This document shows, in pieces, positions 10,484-22,200 of a stretch of 64,000 bases of DNA (within the stretch, counting starts at the first letter, position 1; each line of letters begins with the position of its first letter). The notes under the pieces are model-generated. The model had not been told where the DNA came from and searched no databases. It was given only the letters and a program-made list of their open reading frames with translations. The translations under genes were made by a program, and so were the position numbers. Source of the DNA: Epithemia pelagica (taxonomy: Eukaryota; Bacillariophyta; Bacillariophyceae; Surirellales; Surirellaceae); assembly GCA_946965045.2 (NCBI GenBank), contig OX337230.1, positions 2,418,001-2,482,000 of the forward strand. The letters are read 5' to 3'.

Positions 10484-11112
10484 CCCAAGTGCCAAAGCCG
10501 TGTACGCTGCATTGGCCATTTTGTATTTGGGCTCTTTGCCGTACCCTAGAAACATATAAACTGTAAATCATTCTATTGTGCTATTACTCATATATGTCAT
10601 TGGAAATTGGAACATCACCTCTAACGATTCTCCTTGTCTTGCCCATCCCGAAAGGAAGGGAGTGTATTTGCATTCATTCAACGCATTTGTTCTCCTCCCC
10701 CAGAACCTTGACGATGTAATCGTCACCACCATTCGTGTTGTGTTCAGTTGCAATTGCATCGATCGGCCACACAGAACGCAGCCACCACAAGCCACAAACT
10801 GCAGCTGACGTAGTGGGAGGAAGTTTTGTGGCAATTTGCATTTGTATTTGATCTCCGGGTCCGCTCTCCGGATTTTTCGGGGAGAGAGAAAACAGTTCGT
10901 GACTGACATTGTCCAGCATGACTCCATGGGTTCCTGGAAAAGAAGGGGGTTACCGACAATCTTCAGGGGGGGGGATGTGAATTTATTGATCAACCACCAT
11001 GAACCCACCTAGAGAGTCTTGTCTTTTTTTATTTGTCTTTTTTTATTTTTCAGATCTATAGCACGCAAGGAATCAAGTATTCTCTCTAATGTAATAGCGA
11101 GATATCCATATC
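10484..11112. other. Intergenic between cyclin and PEX11 genes
   Basis: No coding frame with protein-like composition on either strand. A pyrimidine/T-rich run (TTTTTTTATTTGTC, about 11,020-11,055) lies shortly before the PEX11 start and may belong to its promoter or leader. Confidence 0.5.
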
Positions 11113-12672
11113 ATGGTCGCAAGAGTAAACGCTGACAATTGCACATCAAACAAAAGCAGCGATGAACAGGAGGCGACGCAATTGAACTCCATCGACGAAA
11201 CTGGAAAATCAGGTGACGGTTCTCAACAAGCAGGACAAGACGAGGAGGTAAAAGAAGAGACTGGTTGTTCCGTCAAACCAATTTCGTCTCAAGAAAACAC
11301 GGATTGCGATTCGTCTACGTATCAAGAGAACGAGGGGACAAGCCCGGGGTTAGAGGAAGAGAGTGCCCCTCTGCTAGACTCATGCTGCAGCACTCGGACT
11401 GAAAGCTCTTGTGATCCAATCAAGGATTCCAGTGAACCGACCCCAGACACTCCAAATGACAAGAAATCCATGCAACAATCAGAATCGTTTGGGGAACAAG
11501 TCGATGTGGGCGTACAGGAACCTCCCGTTGGTGGTGTCGAACAAATTTTTTCCAACTTTGAAGTACATGAAGAAATTGTCTTTGAAGAGCCAAGGACGAT
11601 TTCGGTTTCGGAAAGGATTTTGTCGTTTTTTCGTGATGGTACGCGTCGCAAAGCAAGTTCCTCCGACATTGAGGCATGGATCAAGCTGTCCTTGACCTTG
11701 GATGGACGTGACAAACTCACCAAGGTGCTGCAATATGTGGCGAGGTTTCTCGCGTGGTCACTGCAGGGAACATTCAAGAACCAAGCCAAACGATTGGACG
11801 CCTTAAAATCGTCCTTAAGTAACGGGCGCAAAGCGTTCCGCCTGGGACGAACCTTGATGGAAGTACAGACACTTCGAACCATGGGATTACTGGAACGCTT
11901 GCGCATGCACTGGAAACAAATATCCTTGGAATCGGACATGGATTGGACTAGCAATGGCAATACAAGCTCGTGTAGGCAACAATCACCACTTCTACGAAAT
12001 CATGGCACAAGCAGAAGCTCTCTCATGCGACGATTATCCACCAATATTGGCTTGGACTACGAGAGCAACTTGGACCTCGTGAGAAAGGTCTTGCGTCAGC
12101 AATCATTTGTAATTGAACAAATTCGACGAATGCCATCTCGTATTTATGAAATGTCGTTTCTGGAACAAGACGACACGTCCCTCCCGCTGTGGCAAATGTG
12201 CTTGGCGGCGGTGAAACTGGTTTCAATGTCCTGTTACTACCTTGGAGACAATTTCTCGTTTCTATCCGCATCGGGTGTGCTGGATGACTTTTCAGCCAAA
12301 CAAGAAAAGCGGATATCAAAACGGAGAGAATTGACCAACTGGGCGAGCATTGTTGCCAACAGGGCTGATTTTGTTTCTGGTGTCGTTGGATTGATTCTTA
12401 GTTGGAGAACATATCGAGAATTTTGTCAAGAAGAACAAGACATGAACGAGGATGACGAGGCCGCACAGCAACGACGGAGAGAAAAACACTTTGGACTTGT
12501 GTTGTCTTTGATCAAGAATTCGTGCGACCTTTTAACGTTCACGAACCATGCGGGTGTAGATATCTGGAGACAAAGTGTCGGCTTTCCTCTAAATGAAGGC
12601 ATTTACTGTATAGCTGGCTTTGCCTCCGCATTGTCTGTCCTCTGCGCCAAATTTCCAATGCATGAGGGATAA
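11113..12672 (+). CDS. PEX11: Peroxisomal membrane protein PEX11 with acidic N-terminal extension
   Basis: A single-exon 519-aa frame from ATG 11113. Residues 1-160 are acidic, rich in Glu, Asp, Ser and Gln, and unlike the core family. The PEX11 region begins about residue 168 and shows the family signature TLDGRDKLTKVLQYVARFLA, then SLSNGRKAFRLGRTLMEVQTL. The C-terminal third has further amphipathic or membrane helices (GLVLSLIKNSCDLLTF, IYCIAGFASALSVLCAKF). PEX11 remodels the peroxisomal membrane during elongation and division. Typical PEX11 is 230-300 aa, so this one is long because of the N-terminal tail and a Ser-rich insertion near 285-320. Its last 190 bp are part of a duplicated block that recurs inverted at 40.1-40.26 kb. 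Confidence 0.9.
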   Translation: MVARVNADNCTSNKSSDEQEATQLNSIDETGKSGDGSQQAGQDEEVKEETGCSVKPISSQENTDCDSSTYQENEGTSPGLEEESAPLLDSCCSTRTESSCDPIKDSSEPTPDTPNDKKSMQQSESFGEQVDVGVQEPPVGGVEQIFSNFEVHEEIVFEEPRTISVSERILSFFRDGTRRKASSSDIEAWIKLSLTLDGRDKLTKVLQYVARFLAWSLQGTFKNQAKRLDALKSSLSNGRKAFRLGRTLMEVQTLRTMGLLERLRMHWKQISLESDMDWTSNGNTSSCRQQSPLLRNHGTSRSSLMRRLSTNIGLDYESNLDLVRKVLRQQSFVIEQIRRMPSRIYEMSFLEQDDTSLPLWQMCLAAVKLVSMSCYYLGDNFSFLSASGVLDDFSAKQEKRISKRRELTNWASIVANRADFVSGVVGLILSWRTYREFCQEEQDMNEDDEAAQQRRREKHFGLVLSLIKNSCDLLTFTNHAGVDIWRQSVGFPLNEGIYCIAGFASALSVLCAKFPMHEG

Positions 12673-13276
12673 ATCATTTTTTCTCCTTGGCGTCGCCCAA
12701 GGAATCTGAACGCCAACATCAACTGACAGTGTATCTCCCACTTTACGTGCGAACTTGTGGTCACTAGGACTTAAACTACCATTATGTCCGACTAGGGTGA
12801 AACTGCCATTTTCATTTTTATAGCACACTATGTTGTTTGTGACACAATCCATTTTATCTGCTACATGTCGAAGTTGTAGATATCCGTTTATATCTTATCT
12901 ACTCCTGGTTATAGGACAAAGACTTGCCCACTCTTCCACACGCGAAGAACAGGCATTCCGGAATTACTGTCCGTAAGTACTGCAATGGGGGTCGTCCTCA
13001 GCCGCACTGCTCACCGTGTCGGATGCACCAATAACGAGCGTCACATCCGTGCCATCAAAGGCGGGATTGATCTCTTCCATTTCAAAATCCGGAACACCGG
13101 CTTCGGCTAGCAGGACATTCAATTGTCCGGGCGTGCGTCCTGCCACTGGATGAATTCCAAATCGGACCTTCTTTCCCGCTGCTTTCAGGTCCTTTGCAAT
13201 GTCTGCAATGGCAAACTGTGCTTGAGCTACAGCCAGTCCATAATCACCACTCTTCGCGTCGAGGAGTGCTTGCGTC
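12479..13276. repeat. Segmental duplication copy A: PEX11 3' end + spacer + transhydrogenase 3' fragment
   Basis: This stretch matches 39,411-40,260 in reverse orientation at roughly 85-90% by eye, with small indels. The match covers the end of PEX11 (GAGAAAAACACTTTGGAC onward), the downstream spacer (for example CGGACATAATGGTAGT on the minus strand) and the transhydrogenase 3' coding region. Copy A is attached to the intact PEX11; copy B is attached to the intact transhydrogenase. Confidence 0.9.
12917..13276 (-). pseudogene. 3' fragment of pyridine nucleotide transhydrogenase (domain III)
   Basis: On the minus strand the text reads [20 protein letters not shown]... through [16 protein letters not shown] and stops shortly after HCSTYG. 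It parallels domain III (NADP-binding) of the intact gene at 36.1-39.9 kb. Differences include loss of three codons in the [11 protein letters not shown] segment, a short insertion that introduces the stop, and absence of the last roughly 130 bp of the coding sequence. It lacks domains I and II, so it cannot be a working transhydrogenase. Its frame stays open upstream to about 13,380 in unrelated sequence (see the damaged gene next door), which could give a chimeric peptide. Confidence 0.85.
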
Positions 13277-14550
13277 TTGGCCATTCCATGAGCTTGTACC
13301 AGAGCTACCAACAGAGGTCCCTGGTGTTCCGGTGTCGTCCGGGACTCTGGAGTCGCCGACAAGAGGGATGGAATATACAAAAACGCATACAGGCACGTAT
13401 TCCTATATCAGAGTCTGTGGGGTTCGTTCTGTGTGGCCCGACATTTACAATACATACTTGCAATTGGGGTTGTGGTTTTGACTGCCACACACGTACGACA
13501 AGAACAACAAACTGGAACACAGACAACCTGTTCTGGGTCAGTATCGGGGACAAGGTTTTCCTCGTACACTTGTTCCAACGAAACGTTGGGTGTTTCCGAG
13601 GCATTCGTCGCCGCCACAAACAGAGCCTCGACTTTCTTGGCAATCGATTCTTCCGACACGGATAATTCCTCCTAGTTTGACTTGAATGGGAAGAAGGAGT
13701 GTTGGTTGTGATTCCATCAACGGCGAGTCGACGCTTGACTCAAACGCTTGGGGCCCGAACGAGGGTCGACCAGGTCACTGCATCTCCGGCTGGAATGGCA
13801 TCCACCACAATCCAACTGCCCACCAGTGTCAAGGTGGCCAACAATCAAACACACTCTGGCGATGAGGAGGATGACCCGAGTGTCACTCCGAGGCAGGTCG
13901 AGGTGGACCTGCAGCCACTTGTCGGACGACGATTCGGAATCCAGCCACGAGAACGACGGTGTCCCAGGACTCGTAATGACCGACAGGACTCCTCTGTCAA
14001 AGGTGATGGAGTCGGACAGGGCATTGACTCCAAGGCTTTTGGAGGCATCCATCCAGGGAGTTCTGCTAGCACTCGGTTTGGCTTGGGTTGTCACGACGAG
14101 ACATGATCCAACCAAGGGAACAGCATGGCCAGCAACAAGTTCCAATGCCGTCTTTGCATCTTGTGAATTGACTCTGTTTACTTCTTTTTTCCTCTTGTGT
14201 GAATGTATTGTCGGACTTTACCGTTACGACATCTGCTGTCTGATCCAACAAGCAGGCTGTTGCCAATCGGTGGGGAGTGGGGATGATGACATCAAAAGTC
14301 AAGAAAGGACAAAAATGATCGTTGCGAAGATGAAGATCCAAAGGTCGCGCCGACATTTGGGCGCGTTGTGGGAAAGTTGGCACGGAGTATTGTAGTCCCG
14401 TATCCCCGAGTCCCGAATTCGCTCCATTGCATCCGTAGGAGCGGGTAGATTCCGTAGGTGCTCCTAGTCGTATCGCAAGCAACGGGCAGGATGAGATGAG
14501 AGATCTGATGATGAAAGCACCCATTCTGATGAACGGTGGTTCCGATTGAC
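13277..14550 (-). pseudogene. Damaged or multi-exon unidentified gene remnants
   Basis: Several minus-strand stretches look protein-like but lie in different frames: [15 protein letters not shown] (near 13,290-13,340), SVSEESIAKKVEALFVAATN followed by VSLEQVYEENLVPD (13,530-13,670), VGSWIVVDAIPAGDAVTWS (about 13,770-13,840) and DVIIPTPHRLATACLLDQ (about 14,230-14,310). A pyrimidine-rich tract ending CAAACTAG at about 13,678 could be an acceptor. No start codon, no single splicing pattern and no recognised family. It abuts the breakpoint of the duplicated block, so it may be a gene broken by that rearrangement. Confidence 0.35.
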
Positions 14551-15217
14551 AAAGGTAGATAATATTATGCTTGCTTCTTCCGAGGGCAGCAACCTTTTCC
14601 GTTGCTCGGTTTCGTACCTCCCACTCTGGAACTCAACTTTCTCGAGTGTGAGCTAAAAGGTTACCTGCATACTACTGCATACGTCCACATCTAGGTCTAG
14701 GTAGTAGTAGCCCTCGTGTGATGTTGGTAGGAGTAGTTGGTAGGAGTAGGAGTAGTTGGTTTGGTAGGCAGGTAGTTTCATGGTGAGAAAGGAGTCAACA
14801 TGGGGGTTCAAAATTTGAGGGGTTTGTCCCATTCGTTTGCGCTATGGCCGAGGGCCGAGCACCACACGGAAACGGAAGGGCGGCAACCATCACAACACGG
14901 TTTTTGCCTCTCCTCTTTCGATCGATCCGTCTTCTCTCCTCCGAAGGCAGTCTCTCGTGTTGCAGGGTCGCTCCAAAGCCTTCTGCAAACGGCACAGCAA
15001 GAAGTAGAAGTCTTTTGAAAGTACTAGAGGTTTGAATACGTGCAGTTCCAATACAATACTTGTGTTATATATAGATAAATAGATAGTTTTTGCCACCTCT
15101 TTGGAGTCAACCATACAGCAGGCCAATCTATGATCGACTTGCATATGACTAAAGGAGGATCGTCCTAATTGTGCAAACATAAAGAAGGCATCAGCCATTC
15201 ATTGGTTCTTGAGATCA
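14551..15217. other. Intergenic with simple repeat
   Basis: Includes a short imperfect GGTAGGAGTAGTT repeat at about 14,697-14,780. A TATATATAGATAAATAGATAG stretch sits near 15,065-15,085. Otherwise no gene-like sequence; it forms the 3' flank of the minus-strand secreted protein gene. Confidence 0.5.
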
Positions 15218-16856
15218 TCACGACTCCGTCGGCACCAGCGTCCCAAACTTCACTTCCAACTTTGATCCCTCATTTTTGCCGTATACATCTTCGTCTTGAG
15301 TCAGAGGTTCACACAAACGCAAAGTGGCAGTCACTTCCGTTGCAGCGTTCGAATCTTTAATCTTGTCGTTGTCGAGGGGAAAATACAAAATCGACAATCC
15401 CCCGGGAGTTGCCTGGGCGCAGAGAACATCGGCCAAAGTCTCCACTGAACCTTCCATGCCGTATTTGACCTGGAGATTGGACACTACGACTCTGGCAGTT
15501 CCTTCGTTCTTCAAAAGCAGCGTGAGTCCGTTCCATAGGGAAGCGTCGGGATTGGTGCACTCGTCTCGGCCTCCATCCATTTGAAAGGAAGTCTTGGGGC
15601 AGGTGGCACAAGATCGTGTACCTTGAAGGTCCGTAGTCAGTGTATCATCCGTGCGTCCATTGTAACTGAGGGTGAAGGGCATGTCCGTCTGGAAGGTGTA
15701 TTTTACTTGACTGAGCCCACCATCCTGACAGCCGCCCCCACCAAGATCTGTTGGTCCCACAAACTGTTCTTGACCCACAGAAGCATCCCGGAATTCTTTG
15801 TATCTTGTGCCTGCTGAATTGGTAAAATCTAGAGGTGTGGACAACACAAAGAATGACGGACAGTCTGGAACTTCATCGTGCTTGCGGCGGATGACATTAC
15901 TGATAGAGCTTGTACCTCCTTGGGATGATGGTGTGCTGGGTTGGTACGGAAGAGTGGATACATGTCCACCCAATACAGAATGGGTACCTGCGGTAGTTCC
16001 CATGGTAGTTCCCATGGTAGTTCCCATGACAGTAACTTCTCCTTTTCGGTTTCCACGCCGTCCACCACGTGCCCTCTTCTTCTTCAAACTCGTAGAGGCG
16101 CCGGCATCCAATTTCTTGTCTTGCTTCTTCTGTTCTAAAAGGCGGTTCTGACGTCGTGCTCGCGTCCGCTTCTTTTGATGTGCATGTCAGTTCCTCAGTT
16201 GTCCCGGTGAACCCATCTGCGGGAAAGCAAACACTGCCCCCTCCCTTGCCCTTACCCTTACCCGAGACCATTATGTCCTCTTCTGGACGTCCAATGCCCG
16301 TCGCAAAGGCCAAGACGCAGAGTTGATCAGTAAAGGGGTTGAATCCGTCTTCATCAGCAAAATATGTGTCCAAGTTCACGCTTTCGGTTTCCCCATCGAG
16401 GCAAAAGCCCTCAGGCGTGTAGTCCAACTGCTTGAAAGGATCCATGGTTGGATCTAGCACTTTTCCGCCTTCTTTTTCAAGAAAGGCCAATGCGCATTCG
16501 GCGTCGTTGCCCTTGGACGATTTGGCAAGCAAATAGAATACTGTATCCAAACAGTAGCCAGGTTGCGAAGAGACAGTAAGTTCCAGTTCGTTGGTGTCAA
16601 GGATGAGTTCACCTTTGATCATGCCAATCGTTTTCCCCGGCGAGTTTCCTTCCTCCAGGCCAACGATAGGGACGTCGACTGGTCCAGGCGAACCCGCCAG
16701 ATCTATGGCGTTCGGTGATTCGAACTTGCATTCGGTAGCAGCAGAGCAAGGATCAGGATCGACTGCCTTCACCACAAAGCCTCCGGTGGAAAAAAGAACC
16801 CACAAGGACCCACAAAGAAGGGCACATCGACGTGCAACAAATGAGAAAAACATCAT
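15218..16856 (-). CDS. Secreted protein of unknown function with Gly/Lys-rich linker (frame break or unrecognised intron inside)
   Basis: The first ATG (16,856) gives a signal peptide: MMFFSFVARRCALLCGSLWV followed by a small-residue region and KAVDPDPCSAATECKFES. The N-terminal half (to about 16,200) has regularly spaced cysteines (PGYCLD, DAECAL, EGFCLD, DQLCVL) and ends GKGKGKGGG. The downstream half is in another frame: RRQNRLLEQKKQDKK, MGTTMGTTMGTT (three 12-bp repeats), then a Cys-containing region to FGTLVPTES. No ATG opens that second frame, so the two parts belong to one gene. They could be joined by a short intron, for example donor GTAAGGG near 16,270 to an acceptor near 16,167 (about 103 bp, correct phase but weak acceptor), or by a one-base indel. 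No known domain; probably a diatom extracellular or cell-wall protein (inference). Confidence 0.6.
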
Positions 16857-17294
16857 TCTGACAAATTTAGACAATCACAAAGATCTTCTTGACAGCAAAC
16901 GAGGATGACCAGTCCCGAAGATCGTTCTCGCAATTCAGAATGGGAATGAGGAGTTCCGCGTTCTTTCCCTCTTTTGGAGAAAATATGAGAGGACAAAGAG
17001 TGAAAAGGGGCTGGCTGATGGAGACAAGCCCGACCATCAATCCCATTGCACTCGCTAAAAGGCGAAGCGATAGGGATAAGCCCAACCACTCGACCAATAG
17101 CCCCTTTTCAATGAGGTTGGGTGAATGGTGAATGTGGAGGGGCGAAATTTTGCTTTTATTCGTGCAGGTTTCTACGAGAACAAGTACCTGCAATCTACGA
17201 ACACAGATCTGAAACTGGAACCATCGATCATGATCATCCTGGATACTCGCCCTATGAATTTGGCGACAAGAGACAAGATACCTTTCTAATTTCT
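16857..17294. other. Intergenic, 5' flank of secreted-protein gene
   Basis: Promoter-side sequence of the minus-strand gene and the left flank of the CoDi element. No coding frame. The last five bases, TTTCT (17,290-17,294), are the target duplication of the retrotransposon. Confidence 0.5.
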
Positions 17295-18078
17295 TGTTAG
17301 AATTCTCACCGTCGATGGTGGTTAGATTCTACATCTCATCGATTCCCCATGTCACATAGCCTCGTGCTATCGCATCATGCCATCTAGCTTCGAGCTATGT
17401 TCCCTAGCTTCGTGCTATATCGACCTATATTTCTTCGCAAATCATGAAAAGTGAGAAAAGATTGACGAACTCACTCTCAAGACTAAACTGGGTCGTGCGG
17501 TATTACAACGGACGTAAATTTGGCCGTTGCTCGGACATTATACTTACGCCCTAAGCGTACGCGCCCGAAATCATCGAGCGCACCCAAGCGACATCCGAGC
17601 GCTGTTGGCATCTATCCGACCCAACGGTCTAAGTATCCCAAGCACAACACACGATCACGCGAGACCATATTTCCATTCCCACAATCTCCAAATTGTCAAC
17701 AAGCTGCGCGCCATGAAAACAACTATGCCAACCCAAAGCAAGAGCTGTTGACCCTGTATATGTTATCCGTCCACATATACATGTCATATACATCACATGA
17801 ATCGACTCCAACTATTCCAAACCTGTTGCCGCCAAGACCCTATGACACATGACCCTTGGCAGGACCGAACATTTCACGTAGACCTATCGTAGTAATCAAC
17901 ACACAATCTAACAATATCACCATTTATCACATCCTCTTTTGTGTCCTGACTATCCTTTTGATAGACTACGACTTGCTTTCCTCTCTTACCCGTGGAGAGG
18001 TTTGTATCGGTTGGTGACTACCTGATTGTCTGCTCTAACGAGCATTGATGTCCCTACGATTCAGAAAGAATTGTAACA
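17295..18078 (+). repeat. 5' LTR of the 8.35-kb CoDi element
   Basis: 784 bp, TGTTAG...TAACA, with the matching inverted termini TGTTA/TAACA. Contains a CTTCG(T/A)GCTAT short repeat near 17,365-17,420. Frames inside (for example 17,520-17,852) recur in the 3' LTR and are not genes. About 15 bases after the LTR, CTCAGAGC resembles part of the Met-tRNA primer site, but the match is too partial to call. Confidence 0.93.
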
Positions 18079-18116
18079 GCTTAACAGTCTCAGAGCTTAT
18101 TTCCTTGTGGTTTCAT

Positions 18117-18905
18117 GGATACTAACGAGCTTATCACTCCTGTACGACAGATCTATCGAGCCAACCTGTATCCGGGCAGCCCGATACCCTGGTGCAGCAG
18201 GAACTGGTGCCGACGCCGAAGGCAGCCAACACATCGGTCAACATCTTCGTCGACAGTTCCAACAGCAACCCATTCGAGACTCCAACCCAGCCTCACGCTC
18301 CGATCCCTGCGCCGTTGCTTCGGCCCCCGAGTCCGCCTCGTCGGCTCGTCCCTTCTCGATCCCGTCGTACCACCCGGTTGATTGCTGATCATATCAAGTA
18401 CTTCCGTCAACCAACTTCTTCGACCTTTGATCCCGAGATCATCTGTGGGGAGACCCAGATCGAACGCCAGTTCCAATCGGTGACCCACATCGTCGACCAA
18501 GAAGACATTGACCGTCTGAACGACCAACTTCATCATTCTCCGAGGCATCGCCTCATCTTGGCCGCCCTCTCGGGCAACCCCATCCGTACTGTCCACCTCC
18601 GCTTCCTAACCTTCGAGCGCCCAACTGGATACTACAATACCATCTACGTCGTGAACACGACGACTTGCCCTCTGCCTCCTAACGTTGTACGCCTAGATAA
18701 CTACGTTGCCTACATCCACGAGGTCCATACCATCGAGGACCATCGTGCAACTATCTTCCCTTTGCGTGCAGAGGCCGAGAACCACTTGGCTGAAGGTGAT
18801 ACCCCTTCTTCTGTTGCTTGTGCTGCCCCATCTGAGCCTAGAAACGACTCTGATTATTCGGAAGAGAGTGGAGATTCGGAAACCGAAGCTTACTCTCATA
18901 GTTAA
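18117..18905 (+). CDS. Extra open frame upstream of gag in the CoDi element, unknown function
   Basis: An open frame of about 260 codons between the 5' LTR and gag, separated from gag by about 300 bp. It is Pro/Ser-rich at first (PHAPIPAPLLRPPSPPRR) and then has a more globular-looking part (RLIADHIKYFRQPT, ETQIERQFQSVTHIVDQ, RLILAALSGNPIRTVHLRF) ending in an acidic tail. The only nearby ATG (18,115, MDTNELITPVRQIYR) is one frame away, so either a base was lost near the start or translation starts elsewhere. It does not resemble gag, protease or any pol domain. Ordinary Copia elements have no such frame, which makes it an accessory candidate. Confidence 0.5.
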
Positions 18906-19211
18906 CTCCCGTCCTCTCAAAACCTTTCCAAGACTTAAACTCAACGCACATCCGGGTGCCCTTGGTCGCACAACACGCAACACATTCCCGTCAAATCGCG
19001 AAAATTCGGCAAAAATTTGTTGAAACTCGGCGAAAATTTGTCGGAATCAACGGAAATTTCCAGGAGTCGCACATCACAACACACATCCGGGTATCACATA
19101 AGTGGTACATACGTGGCACACGTGGTACATCCGGGTTCACATCACATCACACATTAAATAAACCACATCACACCGCACATTAAATAAACATCGAACCAAC
19201 CAAATAACACC

Positions 19212-22200
19212 ATGGATCCTCAATCACCCAAGACACCTACGACTCCTAAGGGAGAAGATAACCAAGACAATGTCTCGAACACAGACCTATTCGACCACAT
19301 CATATTTACTGTCTACCAATTCTTTACCAAGGAAAGGGCCGACTACTTAATGAAGTGGATGAAATACCATGGTTTTGAGAACATTACCCATGTTATCTTG
19401 TATATGCAAACTAATACCGAGGAATCCATGAACGAACTGACACAATACAAGGTCAACAAACAGACACATATCTACAAGGCCCCACAAGACAGCAGATCAA
19501 GCTCTTGGCTTATTGGGCCATATACAAGACCAATGAAATTCAAGACAAGCTATCCAATAGCGACTGGATGAACCTAACGAGGAAAGAGTTCAACACTTGG
19601 AGGATCAACACAGATTTCTCTAAGGGACCACCTAGCCAAGTTCCAGTCTCGCCAATGAAGTCACCGTCATCTGTGAAATCTGTCAGCACAGTTACTGCCG
19701 CATCCCAATCTCAACAAGACCTTACAGCATTCAGAAAGGGAACTAAGCGCGACGCAACTGCGTATGAGGTATTCAAGGATGAACGATACTACGATTCATT
19801 CTGGCGTGTATTCAAGACTACAGCTAAGGCTCAAGGCCTATCCAACGTTCTGAATTTCAAATACACACCACCCCATGATGATGAGTATGCCGAAGAACTT
19901 TTTCAAGAGCAACAAGTATTTCTTTACTCCGTTCTTGTCCGTATCATTCAGACTGACCAAGGTCGAGCCTATGTAGGTGAACATGAACATGATGAAGATG
20001 CGCGTGCCGTATTGCAGAAGTTACACTCTTTGCATACCGAATCCAACCTAGCAAAACGAGAAGTCCTCCGTTTAACCAACTACATTTCCAATCTACGTCT
20101 TGACGACACATGGCGAGGAACAACACGTCAATTTCTTCTACACTTTCAAGAGCAGCTACGTTTGCTAGACAATCTAGTGACATTGTCTGATCGCATCCCT
20201 GATCATACCAGGATGACCTTCCTCATGCAAGCTGTAGAAAAGGTACCTGATCTCTGCCGAGTCAAGATCTTGGATAATGTGGTGAACACCAAATCCGGTG
20301 CAAAATCCCTTTGCTATCAATCATACTTCTGTCTCCTTCTAGACGCAGCTTATGACCATGATCAAGCAACCCAGTCATCTGCTCATAGTCGCCGTAGACA
20401 TGTCAAACAACATGAATCACTATATGGCCAAGATACAGATGCTGACATAACCTCACAAGATGATATGGAGTATCATGTCCACAACACCAAAGTGACATCT
20501 GAATCTCCATCCTCTTCGTCCAAGGTTAGTCTACCGCGTGACCTATGGTTCAAACTTTCTGAAGAAGATCGCAAGTTGATCATTGAGTATAACAAGATGA
20601 TTCAAACACCTTCATCAACAACACCGAGGAAAGTGCAAACACATGCCCTCGACATTGATCCGGAACCTGATCCTGACCCCAACCAAGTTGCATCTGATGA
20701 CGACTCACCTGGCGCAGTCCCTGAGCATCCAGATGATTCAGATCCGGTTACACAATTTATCAACCAAGCCATGACGACTGATATCAATCACCCGGCAACT
20801 GACCTGACAAGTGTTCTTTCTAACGCCAAGTCCAAGACGAGCAAGAAGGTTACTTTCAAAGCCAACATGCATAAACAAGCAGGACATGTTCCACGCTATT
20901 TGTTTTCTAGGAAATCTACTTTACCAGGAAATCAATTGATTGACTGTGGTGCTAATGGAGGACTTGCTGGTTCTGACATGCGCATCCTTTCTAAGACTGG
21001 CCGCCATATCACTATTGTGGGTATTGATAACCATGAACTTACTGGACTTCCTGTCGTCACATGTGCCGCAAAGTTTGAGACCAATGATGGACCTATTGTC
21101 GGCATCTTCAATGAATATGCTTATTATGGAAAGGGCTTATCTATCCATGCTCCTGGTCAATTCGAGCATTTTGGACTTGCAGTTGATGAACGATCTGTTA
21201 AAGTTGATGGTAAACAACGCATCACTACACTTGATGGTCGTGCTATACCCCTTCACATCAAGGATGGGCTAGCCTACATCCACTCCTTGGGTATCCCCAG
21301 CGACGATGACATGAATACCTTACCTCAGATCATCTTCACGTCACCCGACACATGGGATCCTGGTGTTCTGGACCATTCGTATTCTCCCACACCCTCTGAC
21401 AATGATCCTGATTGGAAACACGTCAAGACTGATGGTAGTATGTCAAACCATCCATATGACAACTATGGGGAGTACACTGATCGTGTTGTTTGTAACCTCA
21501 ATCTCCTTTTGGATCTCCCATACGATCATGGACCTGACGACGCACCCTTCTTTACTTTCTATGCTGACGCAGAAGGTAATGATCCTACACTTCATGCCTC
21601 TGTCCACCGTCGTTACCAGGAAGCGTATGACTGGAAGAAGTTCCGTCCATTCTTTGGTTGGCAATCTGAAGATGTTATTGCCGATACGTTCAAGCACACT
21701 ACACGTAATGGTAGCATTACTTTTGACCACGACATCCTCAAGAAACATTTCAAGGCTCGCAATCCGGTCCTTAATATACCTCGACGTCATGAACCCTTTG
21801 CTACTGACTCGGTTTTCTAGAGTATCTCGACCAACAAAGATTTGTGCGACTTTACCGCCATGGTCAACAGCAGGGAGTCAACCAAACAGTTTGTCAATAC
21901 TCTTCAGGACAACATCCGGATTCGTGGTGCCATGGAGACTCTTATCAGTGATGGTGGTTCATCTCTCATCTCTCAAAAGGTCAAAGACATTCTTCGCACT
22001 TTGCTTATTGGGGAGTATCGATCCGAACCTTATCATCAACACCAGAATAAGGCTGAAAACCGTTACCAGACCGTCAAACGTATGACCAACGCTCTCATGA
22101 ATGCCACTGGTTGCCCTGCCAACACCTGGCTTCTTTGCCTTGAGTATGTCTGTGACTTATTGAACCATACATCATCACCCACCCATTCCGGTCGCACTCC

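Noticed and set aside
17520-17852. 110-codon frame in the LTR, recurring at 25,088-25,420
   Set aside because: It lies inside the LTR repeat, starts in low-homology text and resembles no protein; the duplication is explained by the two LTRs.
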